Shown: piece by piece, positions 8,483-17,270 of the stretch
Layout of the letters: each line of letters begins with the position of its first letter
How positions within the stretch are numbered: position 1 is the first letter of the stretch
Source: Marinobacter sp. LQ44
GTDB lineage: Bacteria; Pseudomonadota; Gammaproteobacteria; Pseudomonadales; Oleiphilaceae
Length of the DNA stretch: 64,000 nucleotides
NCBI RefSeq assembly: GCF_001447155.2
Contig: NZ_CP014754.1
Location: forward strand, 1,302,001 to 1,366,000
Direction of reading: 5' to 3'
The notes under the pieces: model-generated
The model's database searches: none
What the model was told of the DNA's origin: nothing
The model's input: only the letters and a program-made list of their open reading frames with translations
Position numbers and translations under genes: made by a program

Positions 8483-8517
8483 CAGAGGCCACTCTCTGCC
8501 GGATGTCGCGATGCCTA

Positions 8518-8625
8518 TTAGCGCAACACAAAAACCAGCAGGGCCAGGACCAAGGTGATATTCAGCCCCCAGATGACCAAAGAAAGCCGCCGCCGCTGAG
8601 TCAACCGCTGGACTGGATTAGTCAT
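8518..8625 (-). CDS. 35-residue single-TM protein downstream of the ferric reductase relic
   Basis: MTNPVQRLTQRRRLSLVIWG then LNITLVLALLVFVLR: a basic N-terminus and one membrane helix. Its ATG overlaps the stop codon region of the ferric reductase-like C-terminus (TATGACTAA), so it was the next gene in that operon. Too short to assign; the tight coupling argues that it was a real gene. With its operon partner broken it may not be expressed. Confidence 0.5.
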   Translation of the reverse strand: MTNPVQRLTQRRRLSLVIWGLNITLVLALLVFVLR

Positions 8626-9052
8626 AGCTGAAACGCTCCGAGAGAATCCGGTGAGCGGGTGTGCCCCGCTGGATCAGGTGATCTTCAACAACATCCATCA
8701 TCACAGCCGGCCCGGGCGACGGACGTCACACGCCAGGGACGCGACTTCTGCAGCCAGGGAACCACCAGGTAAACCATCAGCAACGACCCAACCGCCACGC
8801 CGGTCATGGCCAGCCAAACCCACGTCATCACCGGCTGCGATCCGTAACGCCCGGCAGACACGGTATGGAGCCACAGAAGCACCGCGATCAGAAGCGCGCC
8901 GAGCCCGTGCAACAGGCGCCATGTCTCGTATCGGTATCCCAGCTGAGTGCGCCCGATGGCCATAACAACAAGGCCTGCAAGCAGCAACCAGGCGCCAATG
9001 CCGGTCGCCAGATCGGCAAAATCTGTCGTGAGCGTCAATTGCCGCGTGGGAT
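8618..9052 (-). pseudogene. ferric reductase-like transmembrane oxidoreductase, truncated by the IS21 end
   Basis: From the IS boundary at 9053 the minus strand reads LATGIGAWLLLAGLVVMAIG, then YETWRLLHGLGALLIAVLLW with a heme-type histidine and VYLVVPWLQKSRPWRVTSVA: the membrane half of a ferric reductase/flavocytochrome. A frame change then joins directly to MDVVEDHLIQRGTPAHRILS plus ERFSYD, the extreme C-terminus of an FAD/NAD(P)H module. The FAD- and NAD-binding domains in between have been deleted and the 5' part is lost at the IS21 terminus. Confidence 0.65.
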
Positions 9053-9234
9053 TGCGTATTCCAGACCAAGGTTGCCACTGATTCCAGACGAAGCCTGCCA
9101 CCCATTCCACGCGAAAGCTGCCACTGATTCCACGGCAAAGCTGCCACCCTGGCAGGCTGCCTGATTTCCCCATCAAAACGTCCGGCGCGGGATAACTAAC
9201 GGTACTCTGCTCCTTTTCATCCGGAGAGGGCCAG

Positions 9235-9870
9235 ATGCCAGCGAAGAGGTTATCCATGCGTAAAATCAAAGAAGTCCTTCGCCTCAAGTGGGAGCGAGGG
9301 CTGAGCAATCGTCAGGTTGCGGCGGCCTGCGGCGTCAGCCGCCCGACCGTGAGCGAATACCTGCGCCGCACAGCTGAGGCCGGTTTGAGCTGGCCGTTGC
9401 CAGCGGACTTGGACGAGGCCCAACTGGAGCAACGGCTGTTCCCGCCACCACCGGATCTGCCGGCACAGGCCCGAGGCATTCCGGACTGGCAGCGGATCCA
9501 CGATGAGCTCCGGGGCAAGAACGTCACACTGTTCCTGCTCTGGCAGGAATATCGGCAAGCCAACCCCGATGGCTATCAGTACAGCTGGTTCTGCGAGCAC
9601 TACCGGGCCTGGCGGGGCAAGCTGGATCTGGTGATGCGCCAGGACCATCGGGCCGGTGAGAAGCTGTTCGTGGACTATGCGGGCCAGACCGTGCCCATTA
9701 TTGATCGCACCACTGGAGAAATCCACGAGGCGCAAGTCTTTGTGGCCGTTATGGGCGCGTCCAACTACACCTATGCCGAGGCCACCTGGAGCCAGTCGCT
9801 GCCAGACTGGATCGGCTCCCATATCCGGGCCTTCGAGTTCCTGGGCGGCGTGCCGGAACTGGTGGTTCCG
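9235..9870 (+). pseudogene. istA: IS21-family transposase IstA, 5' half (left copy)
   Basis: Starts MPAKRLSMRKIKEVLRLKWE; HTH (SNRQVAAACGVSRPTVSEYL) then the first catalytic Asp in GEKLFVDYAGQTVPI and the block VFVAVMGASNYTYAEATWSQ. The gene stops being IstA-like at PELVVPDY, where the RIT core site begins; the frame runs on to 9945 through RIT sequence. The rest of the DDE domain and istB are missing, so it cannot transpose on its own. Confidence 0.85.
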
Positions 9871-9897
9871 GATTATGTGCCGGGACACATAATCCGG
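9868..9897 (+). other. left RIT core site (12-bp arms, 6-bp spacer)
   Basis: Arms CCGGATTATGTG and CACATAATCCGG are perfect inverted repeats around the spacer CCGGGA (9880-9885). This is the geometry of a tyrosine recombinase core site. The identical 30 bases in the same orientation lie at 13388-13417. Confidence 0.75.
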
Positions 9898-10038
9898 ATT
9901 ATGTTCCCTATCCCATTATGTTCCGTTCACTTTGGAAGACCTTGAATCCATAGGGAGGATCCCGTGTAAAAGGACACATAACGACAGATGCCGTTTGGGC
10001 GCATGATTTCCTTTCCTACATCCAGAAAGGAGATTGTC

Positions 10039-11301
10039 ATGTTAGAACATTACTTCGTTAAGCCCGATACCATCGATGCGATCCGCGCTTCCTGGATCGC
10101 GGAACCGATTGAGCAGTACGTTGCGTGGTTAGCCGGGCACGGATACAGGCCCAGGGTAATCTTGCGGCGAGTCCCACTCCTGAGGCAGTTTGGCGAGTTT
10201 GCTCGCGATCATGGTGCCACGCAGTGGAGCGAGCTTCCGACTCATGTCGAGCCTTATGTAAAGCACTGGGTAAAGGTTCACGCCAAGAACGCATACCAGG
10301 CAAAGCGATGGGTGGCTAATGATGCTCGTACACCGATCGAGCAATTGCTGTCCCTGATGTTGCCCGATTTCCGCGGAACAGGTCGGAGACGGACCAGTCA
10401 AGATCCCTTCCTGGTTCAGGCACCGGGGTTCTTTGTTTATCTGCGTGAAGAACGGGGCCTGCGCGAGCTGTCTCTCCGGCACTATGGCCATTATCTGCAT
10501 AACCTGGAAGCCTACCTGGCGCGAATCAACCTGCTGCATTTGTCCGAGCTCACTCCAGCCATACTCAGTGCATTTGTGGTGGAGAGCGGTCGCCGATTGA
10601 GCCCGCATTCTATGACGGGGCTGTGCAGCTCCTTGCGAGTCTTCCTGCGCTACCTGTACCGCGAGCAGCTGATCAATCGCGATCTCGGCGCTACCGTAGA
10701 GTCCCCGCGTCGGTATCAGCTGGCCGATCTCCCGCGTTCGATCTCCTGGGACGACGTCCGGCGCATGCTAGATGTTGTTGATCGGCGCAGTGCTCTGGGC
10801 AAGCGCGACTATGCCATTCTACTTTTGCTCGTCACGTATGGACTGCGCGGCCATGAGGTGGCCGGATTGACACTGGAGAATATTGACTGGAAGAGAGAAC
10901 GCCTGTTGGTGCCGCAGCGCAAGGCGGGACACACCACTGCGTACCCTCTCTCTTCAGTGGTAGGCGAAGCTATTCTCGACTACTTAAAAAATGCACGCCC
11001 ACACGTCGAGGAGCGAAGGCTGTTTTTCCGGGTTCTGGCGCCCGTCCGACCTGTGACGGCGGTTACTGTGTCCAGCCGCGCGACGCACTACCTGCGCAAA
11101 GCGGGTATTAATGTCCGTCGCCCAGGTTCGCACACCTTGCGCCACACTTGCGTACAGCGATTGGTCGATGCCGAGTTCAACTTCAAGGTCATCGGCGATT
11201 ACGTTGGTCATGCATCGCCAAGTTCCACCCGCATCTATACCAAGGTGGACGTGGAAACCCTGCGCATGGTGGCGCTGGGCCACGAGGAGGTGCTGCCATG
11301 A
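10039..11301 (+). CDS. RIT tyrosine recombinase 1 (RitA-like)
   Basis: 420 residues from ATG 10039, which has an AAAGGAGA site; earlier in-frame starts (9988) lack one. N-terminal SAM-like DNA-binding region, then the catalytic domain with YGLRGHEVAGLTLE (first Arg), SHTLRHTCVQRLV (His-x-x-Arg), GHASPSSTRIYTK (His and nucleophile Tyr). First gene of three; its TGA overlaps the next ATG. All RIT recombinases are thought to be needed together for movement. Confidence 0.9.
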   Translation: MLEHYFVKPDTIDAIRASWIAEPIEQYVAWLAGHGYRPRVILRRVPLLRQFGEFARDHGATQWSELPTHVEPYVKHWVKVHAKNAYQAKRWVANDARTPIEQLLSLMLPDFRGTGRRRTSQDPFLVQAPGFFVYLREERGLRELSLRHYGHYLHNLEAYLARINLLHLSELTPAILSAFVVESGRRLSPHSMTGLCSSLRVFLRYLYREQLINRDLGATVESPRRYQLADLPRSISWDDVRRMLDVVDRRSALGKRDYAILLLLVTYGLRGHEVAGLTLENIDWKRERLLVPQRKAGHTTAYPLSSVVGEAILDYLKNARPHVEERRLFFRVLAPVRPVTAVTVSSRATHYLRKAGINVRRPGSHTLRHTCVQRLVDAEFNFKVIGDYVGHASPSSTRIYTKVDVETLRMVALGHEEVLP

Positions 11302-12287
11302 CCGCCTCCTTCCACAGCGTACTGGGCAAGGATTTTTCGGCTTACTTGAGTTACAAGCGCGCGCTGGGCCGAAAATTTGATACTGAAGAGCTCGCCTTGC
11401 AATTATTCGATCGCTTTTTGGTCGAGGAACGGGTGAGTGATGCGGCGTTAGTGCAACCGGCGTTGATTGAGGCCTTTCTCGCTTCGCGGCCACGCACTCG
11501 CCCACGCAGCTATAACCACCTCTTGGGGGTGCTCCGCTGCTTTTTTGCCTGGCAGGTGGCCCAGGAGCGGCTAGCGCATTCTCCGGTTCGTGCTCACCCT
11601 CAGCCGGTGACTTCCCAGCTTAAACCCTTCCTGTTCGAACCGGCTCAGGTGGAAGACATCCTGACGTTGGCGTCACAGCTTCCGGACAATTCCCGGGCAC
11701 CCTGTCGTGGCATGGTCTACCGAACAATCTTCTCGCTGATGTACGGTTTGGGCCTGCGTGTCGGCGAGATTGTGCATCTTCGGTATCGCGACGTCGATTG
11801 CCAGCGCAGCCTTCTGGTGATCGACAAGAGCAAGTTTGGCAAGACGCGTTTGGTCCCCTTTGGCCCGCGCATGGCGCAACAGATCGCTGTCTATCTACAG
11901 TTTGGCGTTGATCGGTATGGGCCATGGCAGCCGGATGATCCGGTATTTTCTTTCAGCTTTTTCCCAGAGCGCAAGCCAATGCGTATTGAGACGGTCAGTC
12001 AGACATTTCACCACTTGATACTGAAGATGGATCCGTACGTGCCACCTGGCGTACGCCAACCTCATCTGCACTGCCTGCGCCATTCCTTCGCGGTCGCAAC
12101 TCTGCTCCGCTGGTATCGCACCGGCGTGGATCCCAATCAACGGCTCTTTCATCTATCAACCTTCATGGGCCATGCCGACCCGGCATCGACTGCCTGGTAT
12201 CTGACCATCACCGAAGCACTGCTCCGGGAGGCGAGCCAACGGTTCGAGCGATTCGCCGATCCCCGCAGAGAGGAGGAGCTATCATGA
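11298..12287 (+). CDS. RIT tyrosine recombinase 2 (RitB-like)
   Basis: 329 residues from the ATG at 11298, which overlaps the previous stop (ATGA); the frame stays open upstream. Catalytic motifs: YGLGLRVGEIVHLRYRDVD, HCLRHSFAVATLL, and GHADPASTAWYLT. Middle gene of the trio, overlapping the next by four bases at 12284. Confidence 0.9.
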   Translation: MTASFHSVLGKDFSAYLSYKRALGRKFDTEELALQLFDRFLVEERVSDAALVQPALIEAFLASRPRTRPRSYNHLLGVLRCFFAWQVAQERLAHSPVRAHPQPVTSQLKPFLFEPAQVEDILTLASQLPDNSRAPCRGMVYRTIFSLMYGLGLRVGEIVHLRYRDVDCQRSLLVIDKSKFGKTRLVPFGPRMAQQIAVYLQFGVDRYGPWQPDDPVFSFSFFPERKPMRIETVSQTFHHLILKMDPYVPPGVRQPHLHCLRHSFAVATLLRWYRTGVDPNQRLFHLSTFMGHADPASTAWYLTITEALLREASQRFERFADPRREEELS

Positions 12288-13300
12288 CGGATCAATTGGG
12301 GCGTCTCGTCTTTGCCTTCGTAGAGGATCACCTTAAATGCCAACGGGGGCTGCGCCCGGCCAGTATCCGAAGTTATAAGGAGAGCCTGCGCCTGTTCTTG
12401 CAATTCGCTGCAAAGGATAAGCATTGCCGGATCACCCGCTTGGAACTGGCTGATCTCACTGGCGAGCGAGTGCGCCATTTTTTGCAACACCTTGAACAGG
12501 AACGTGGTAATGGGGTTAGAACCCGAAACCAGCGCCTGGCGGCGCTGCATACCTTCTTCGAGTATCTTGCCGGCCGTGAGCCCTGCGTGCTCGGGGAAGC
12601 ACAGCAAATTGCTTCCATTCCCGTCAAACGCTGGCAACCGGGCGAGACTCTGTATCTCGAACGCGACGAGATTAATGCTCTGTTCGCTGCCTTGCCCACC
12701 GACCACCCTCAGGCTCTGCGCGACCAAGCCTTGCTTCGCTTCCTTTATAACACCGGAGCACGCGTACAGGAGGTAGCGGATCTGCGCGCAACGCACCTGG
12801 AACTCGGTTCTGAGCCCCGAGTACGGCTGCATGGTAAAGGTGACAAATGGCGTACCTGTCCTTTGTGGACGCGAACGGCGGGTCTGATGCAGGACTTACT
12901 GGAGCAAAATCGGCAACGACGCCACTCCAATGACGCTGTCTTCCTAGCCCGCAACAGTGCGCCGCTGACCAGATTTGGTATCTACAAGATCGTGCGGCGT
13001 CATACCGTCAAGGTGGTGAAGAAAAGCGCAGATGGCACAGTGCGGCACATCTCACCCCATGTCTTACGCCACACGACGGCCGTGCATTTGCTTGAAGCAG
13101 GTGTCGAGGTCAACGTCATCCGCGCCTGGCTTGGACACGTCAGTTTGGAGACCACCAACCGATACGCCGAGATCACCCTCCGAATGAAAGTGGACGCGCT
13201 CCGCACCTGTGAGCCTATTTGGGATTCTCCGGCGGAGTCCCACCGAAAGCCAGTATGGCGATCCAATTCCGAGCTGCTGCAATGGCTGGAATCCCTGTGA
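12284..13300 (+). CDS. RIT tyrosine recombinase 3 (RitC-like)
   Basis: 338 residues. N-terminal core-binding domain (LRPASIRSYKESLRLFLQFA), catalytic YNTGARVQEVADLRATHLE, SPHVLRHTTAVHLLEAG, and GHVSLETTNRYAEIT with the nucleophilic Tyr. Closest of the three to XerC/D-type integrases. Start overlaps the stop of the second gene. Confidence 0.9.
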   Translation: MTDQLGRLVFAFVEDHLKCQRGLRPASIRSYKESLRLFLQFAAKDKHCRITRLELADLTGERVRHFLQHLEQERGNGVRTRNQRLAALHTFFEYLAGREPCVLGEAQQIASIPVKRWQPGETLYLERDEINALFAALPTDHPQALRDQALLRFLYNTGARVQEVADLRATHLELGSEPRVRLHGKGDKWRTCPLWTRTAGLMQDLLEQNRQRRHSNDAVFLARNSAPLTRFGIYKIVRRHTVKVVKKSADGTVRHISPHVLRHTTAVHLLEAGVEVNVIRAWLGHVSLETTNRYAEITLRMKVDALRTCEPIWDSPAESHRKPVWRSNSELLQWLESL

Positions 13301-13387
13301 TCGTTATGTGCCCCAGTGCAAGGGGGCCTCCCTATGGTTTCAAGGTCTTCCAAAGTGAACGAAACATAATGGGATAGGGAACATAAT

Positions 13388-13417
13388 CCGGATTATGTGC
13401 CGGGACACATAATCCGG
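13388..13417 (+). other. right RIT core site
   Basis: Same 30 bases, same strand direction and same spacer CCGGGA (13400-13405) as the left site, 3520 bp away. Because the surrounding terminal repeats are inverted but the spacer is direct, the two sites look like matched products of site-specific strand exchange. Confidence 0.75.
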
Positions 13418-14050
13418 CACCACCAGTTCCGGCACGCCGCCCAGGAACTCGAAGGCCCGGATATGGGAGCCGATCCAGTCTGGCAGCGACTGGCTCCAGG
13501 TGGCCTCGGCATAGGTGTAGTTGGACGCGCCCATAACGGCCACAAAGACTTGCGCCTCGTGGATTTCTCCAGTGGTGCGATCAATAATGGGCACGGTCTG
13601 GCCCGCATAGTCCACGAACAGCTTCTCACCGGCCCGATGGTCCTGGCGCATCACCAGATCCAGCTTGCCCCGCCAGGCCCGGTAGTGCTCGCAGAACCAG
13701 CTGTACTGATAGCCATCGGGGTTGGCTTGCCGATATTCCTGCCAGAGCAGGAACAGTGTGACGTTCTTGCCCCGGAGCTCATCGTGGATCCGCTGCCAGT
13801 CCGGAATGCCTCGGGCCTGTGCCGGCAGATCCGGTGGTGGCGGGAACAGCCGTTGCTCCAGTTGGGCCTCGTCCAAGTCCGCTGGCAACGGCCAGCTCAA
13901 ACCGGCCTCAGCTGTGCGGCGCAGGTATTCGCTCACGGTCGGGCGGCTGACGCCGCAGGCCGCCGCAACCTGACGATTGCTCAGCCCTCGCTCCCACTTG
14001 AGGCGAAGGACTTCTTTGATTTTACGCATGGATAACCTCTTCGCTGGCAT
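13415..14050 (-). pseudogene. istA: IS21-family transposase IstA, 5' half (right, inverted copy)
   Basis: Same 212-residue N-terminal portion as the left copy, read on the minus strand from ATG 14050 and essentially identical in sequence; it also ends at PELVVPDY. Having two copies of the same half, not the two complementary halves, is not what a single insertion into istA would give. Confidence 0.85.
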
Positions 14051-14232
14051 CTGGCCCTCTCCGGATGAAAAGGAGCAGAGTACCGTTAGTTATCCCGCGC
14101 CGGACGTTTTGATGGGGAAATCAGGCAGCCTGCCAGGGTGGCAGCTTTGCCGTGGAATCAGTGGCAGCTTTCGCGTGGAATGGGTGGCAGGCTTCGTCTG
14201 GAATCAGTGGCAACCTTGGTCTGGAATACGCA

Positions 14233-14646
14233 TATAGCTGCAACGTCAACGCTTTCGCGCTGATAACCAGCGATTCAGACTTCACTCACCTCGTCATGCG
14301 TATTCTTGAAGCTGGCCTACCGGTCTTTGGCTTTGGCGAGCGCAAAACACCCATGCCTTTCGTGAACGCCTGCTCCCAGTTCATCTATACGGAAAACCTG
14401 CGAGAAGATACCGAAGAGCAAAGCGACGATGATAGCGGCGACGCCGCGAAACCAACCGCCACCGCATAGCGAATGCGCAACGAACTCAGGGGAGACACAC
14501 TTCTGGTACGAACGCTGCGATCAGCGGTGGAACAGACGATAGATCGCTACGGTAGGGCTCACCTGGGAAAAGTTGAGCAATATATTTCCAACAACAGCTC
14601 CTTCAACCCGGAGAAATTGCCCACTCCAGGTTTTTCTCACCGATAG
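14233..14646 (+). pseudogene. NYN (LabA/PIN-like) nuclease with LOTUS domain, 5'-truncated
   Basis: Directly after the IS21 end the plus strand reads CNVNAFALITSDSDFTHLVM, GLPVFGFGERKTPMPFVNAC, SQFIYTENL: the C-terminal half of an NYN RNase-type domain (conserved TSDSDF). After an acidic linker comes an in-frame TAG at 14467, and then, still in the same frame, LLVRTLRSAVEQTIDRYGRA and HLGKVEQYISNNSSFNPEKL, an OST-HTH/LOTUS domain that is cut short at 14646. The start is lost at the IS, the stop divides the domains, and the LOTUS domain end is missing. Confidence 0.7.
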
Positions 14647-14952
14647 GGAGATTCACCACAACATCTAGTGTGTTGAGGAATCACACACAACCCTCTGATC
14701 AAGAGTCAGTTTTAGCTATTCAACTGTTTTATAATTGATTTCTACTTAAATGCATGAGCGACCTATAGCTCTATCCTTGTTCACAGATCACTATATCCTG
14801 TTATACTGCGATAAATGATCAATTAATCACCAGAAAGGAAGAATAGAGAGGATCCAGCGGCATCGGGTATCGCGAAGACTTATCCTCTCTGAAAGATCGC
14901 CTTCACTTGAATACTTGGCGTCAACGAGATTTCAGAAGCTGAGGAACACCGA
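14647..14952. other. intergenic region upstream of the ImmA/IrrE-like gene
   Basis: About 300 AT-rich bases. It contains an inverted pair ATCCTCTCT-like (AGAGAGGATCC near 14845 and TATCCTCTCTG near 14880) that could form a hairpin in a leader. No ORF of note. The promoter of the following gene is presumably here, e.g. TATACT near 14810. Confidence 0.35.
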
Positions 14953-15915
14953 ATGTCTAAAGCCCGCTCAGTAATGCTTGCTATGAGCCGCGAAGCTTAT
15001 CGAAACCCTTACGCTCACATTGAAGAGCTGGAGCGCGACTATTTGGCGGAAGAGGAAAAGCTTCACCTATCGAAGCCGGCTTATCATGCAGCCCCTGGTC
15101 CAGAAGTCTTCCACAACCCTTACATCTTTGTTGATAACGAAGAATCGGAAGTGGAATCTGTTCCCAAAACCCAGTCTGAAGGTGTAAATGAGCCGCTGGT
15201 ATTCACCGCCCCAACCTATGAGACTGCCAAGAAACCAACCTATTCCGACAAAGATATTCAGGAAATCGTAGCATCTTTGCATCGCCACATTTGGGTAAAC
15301 CGCGCGGCCATTTGGGGCAGCAAGGTACCAAAAGATCCCGTTGAAATGCTCGAACCGAAGGTCGTAGCCAACCTTCTCGGGTTCAGCTATCGCGACGAGT
15401 CAGGCATTGGAGTTCACCAGACCAGTGATGGCGATGCGGATGTTGCCGGCCTTATAGATGATGGTGCCAAGACGATCTATATTTCCCCGCAGTTCAAGCC
15501 CAACGTTAGGCGTTTTACAGCGGCACACGAGATCGGTCACGCCGCCCTGCATGACCTGCATGGTGCAATGCATCGTGACCGCCCGGACGAGCACCAACGC
15601 CCCAAACGAGATTCGAAAGAAAGAGAGGCCGATAGATTCGCGACGTATTTCTTGATGCCGGAGAACCTTGTCGTTGCGCGTTTTCTTGAAACCTTCTACG
15701 CTCGCCCGTTTGAAATCACCTCCGAGACAGCATTTGCTCTGGGGTTCAAGAATGCAAACGAACTCGCAAGGAAATATAGGACTCGCCGGGAACTTGCCCG
15801 GCTGCTTGCCTCAACTGAACGCTATAACTTTGAACACTTTAAATCTTTGGCCAATCAGTTCAATGTTTCAGCAGAGGCTATGGCTATCAGGATTGAGGAG
15901 CTTGACCTAGTGTGA
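14953..15915 (+). CDS. ImmA/IrrE family metallopeptidase
   Basis: 320 residues. The metal-binding motif AAHEIGHAALHD has HEIGH at 192-196, and the third ligand is in the following KEREADRFATYFLMPENL helix near residue 225, as in ImmA/IrrE (COG2856). Family members cleave XRE-type repressors and so switch on phage, ICE or stress genes. This one has about 100 extra N-terminal residues, acidic and proline-containing, of unknown role, and no adjacent repressor gene, unlike most relatives. A target could be one of the XRE antitoxins nearby, but that is speculation. Confidence 0.85.
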   Translation: MSKARSVMLAMSREAYRNPYAHIEELERDYLAEEEKLHLSKPAYHAAPGPEVFHNPYIFVDNEESEVESVPKTQSEGVNEPLVFTAPTYETAKKPTYSDKDIQEIVASLHRHIWVNRAAIWGSKVPKDPVEMLEPKVVANLLGFSYRDESGIGVHQTSDGDADVAGLIDDGAKTIYISPQFKPNVRRFTAAHEIGHAALHDLHGAMHRDRPDEHQRPKRDSKEREADRFATYFLMPENLVVARFLETFYARPFEITSETAFALGFKNANELARKYRTRRELARLLASTERYNFEHFKSLANQFNVSAEAMAIRIEELDLV

Positions 15916-15971
15916 TTAGGGGATCTGAGAATCACCGTTCCGCCTATTTCTCATTTCGGAAAACCGAGCCC

Positions 15972-15997
15972 GAAAAATAGATCTGTCCCGGCTTTCC
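15972..15997 (+). repeat. copy 5 of the CTGTCCCGG-type short repeat
   Basis: GAAAAATAGATCTGTCCCGG followed by CTTTCC. The M14-like relic begins within a few bases of its 3' end, so this copy marks a rearrangement breakpoint. Confidence 0.6.
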
Positions 15998-16428
15998 AAC
16001 TGGCGGACGAAGGGCTTGTTCGGTATGCCTCACAATCTGACGTGCTATCGCTGGAGAAAGCGGAATGGAACGTTGCGGTACTGCGCAACCCTATTTGAGT
16101 GAAGTTGGCGCCCGATGCGACGATCGAGTACCGTTTAACGCCCAGTGGGCACGCGGACCTCACCTTTCCGCCCGACATCGAACACCGCAATTTCGGGATT
16201 GTGTCGCCGGATGAGCCCCTTGGATGGGTTGGGCAAAAAGGCCTGAACGTGCTCACGGCAATCAGCCACAACCGGACCGAGAACATGGAACAAGTGCTGA
16301 AAATCAGGGATGGGCAAATCTACCCTGCCCAGGCCCTCAAAACCTTCATGATTACCACCAACCCGGTGATTGCGAAAAGCGATTGCCTATTCTATGCCGT
16401 GAAAGCAACGGGCGATCCTACGTTTTAG
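15998..16428 (+). pseudogene. M14-type deacylase-like relic (copy 2)
   Basis: Starts abruptly with LADEGLVRYASQSDVLSLEK, nearly the same as copy 1 at about 7613, meets a TGA at 16096-16098, then in the +1 frame continues ATIEYRLTPSGHADLTFPPD, IEHRNFGIVSPDEPLGWVGQ, GLNVLTAISHNRTENM, GQIYPAQALKTFMITTNPVI and ends at 16428. It keeps the middle part deleted in copy 1 but lacks the N-terminal half. Similarity to copy 1 runs on about 25 bases past the stop. Confidence 0.65.
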
Positions 16429-16445
16429 ACCACAGTGAGCCGCTT

Positions 16446-16940
16446 TTAATCGTAGATGGCCCGTTCTCTCGCATCCCGTTTTCGATCAGGGTCTTCCTGG
16501 CTTGGCGTGGCTGAAATGGCATCGAGGTAGTCGGCGGGAACGCCGGTTTCTTTCGCACCAACGATAACGTGATTCAAATACCAGGAGTGAGGCAGCAAAG
16601 ATGGATCCGTTGACGTTGCACAGTAGGTGAAAGCGTCAACGGAATTCTCGAGAGCATCCGTAACCGTGACCCGCTTTTCCTCGTAACCGAAACCCAACCC
16701 CTCAGCCCTGTCCAGCGGGCCTTTTTCGCTGCGCGGTATCTCAAACAGTGCGCCAATGACGACGTCCCCCGGATTTCCGGTAAACAGTGCGTCGCATTTG
16801 GCGGATTGGTCTTTCTTGCTCCACTTATGAAACCGAAGGGCATGCTCAACGAGTGTGAACCTACCGATTCGCTCCGCGCTTGGAACCCTCGCTCTTAATC
16901 TGAGGAGTGACATGTTCGAGCCGTAAGCGAAATACTTCAT
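16446..16940 (-). CDS. gamma-glutamylcyclotransferase-like (GGCT/AIG2 fold) protein
   Basis: 164 residues. The opening KYFAYGSNMSLLRLRARVPS is the YGSN substrate-binding loop of the GGCT fold, and GALFEIPRSEKGPLDRAEGL contains the region of the catalytic Glu (LDRAEG). The family releases 5-oxoproline from gamma-glutamyl amines or peptides. The gene seems intact and stands alone between two decayed stretches. Confidence 0.85.
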   Translation of the reverse strand: MKYFAYGSNMSLLRLRARVPSAERIGRFTLVEHALRFHKWSKKDQSAKCDALFTGNPGDVVIGALFEIPRSEKGPLDRAEGLGFGYEEKRVTVTDALENSVDAFTYCATSTDPSLLPHSWYLNHVIVGAKETGVPADYLDAISATPSQEDPDRKRDARERAIYD

Positions 16941-16993
16941 GCTGCCTCTGTGTCTGAACTATTCAATCAGGAACCTGCAGCCATGATCTTAGC

Positions 16994-17019
16994 AAAACCG
17001 GGACGGGTCTATTTTTCCA
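16994..17019 (-). repeat. copy 6 of the CTGTCCCGG-type short repeat (inverted)
   Basis: On the minus strand it reads GGAAAAATAGACCCGTCCCG followed by GTTTT. With copy 7 at 17554 in the opposite orientation it brackets a RAYT transposase relic. Confidence 0.6.
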
Positions 17020-17270
17020 GTTTCATCCGTGAATTTGTTACCGCCTCTTAAACCCGGGCCACTGACACGCCGGGCGCCACGCTCAATGACTCGCGCTTCG
17101 GCTATTTGGACATGTCCTTTCACAGCGACGTGCTCCGCCCTCCCGACTACTTCGAGGTTCTGATAAGCCCTGACCTATGCAGTCTAAATGTCCGATCCCA
17201 GTCGCTGGTCGGGCTTTATGATCTGGGATTTAAGCGGCGGCGCGTGGGGCGTCTCAGGCACAATCTGGTT

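Larger units (their letters stand above)
9868..13417 (+). mobile_element. Recombinase-In-Trio (RIT) element
   Basis: Three overlapping tyrosine recombinase genes bounded by inverted repeats of about 90 bp (9868-9957 with 13328-13417, near perfect), as described for RIT elements. Within the termini the octamers ATTATGTG/CACATAAT and ATTATGTT recur (9873, 9886, 9898, 9915 and mirrored on the right), likely recombinase-binding sites. An additional short CACATAACG lies at 9975 and, inverted, at the right end. Confidence 0.85.
9053..14232. mobile_element. composite nest: RIT element between inverted IS21 5' halves
   Basis: The whole unit is an inverted repeat with arms of about 900 bp: 9053-9957 pairs with 13328-14232 (coordinates sum to 23285). 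Outer termini begin TGCGTATTCC and carry tandem GCCACTGATTCCA-type repeats as in IS21-family ends. No matching target-site duplication is visible (GGGAT on the left, TATAG on the right), and the flanking genes differ (ferric reductase left, NYN/LOTUS right), so the present arrangement includes a deletion or rearrangement rather than one simple insertion. Confidence 0.75.
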
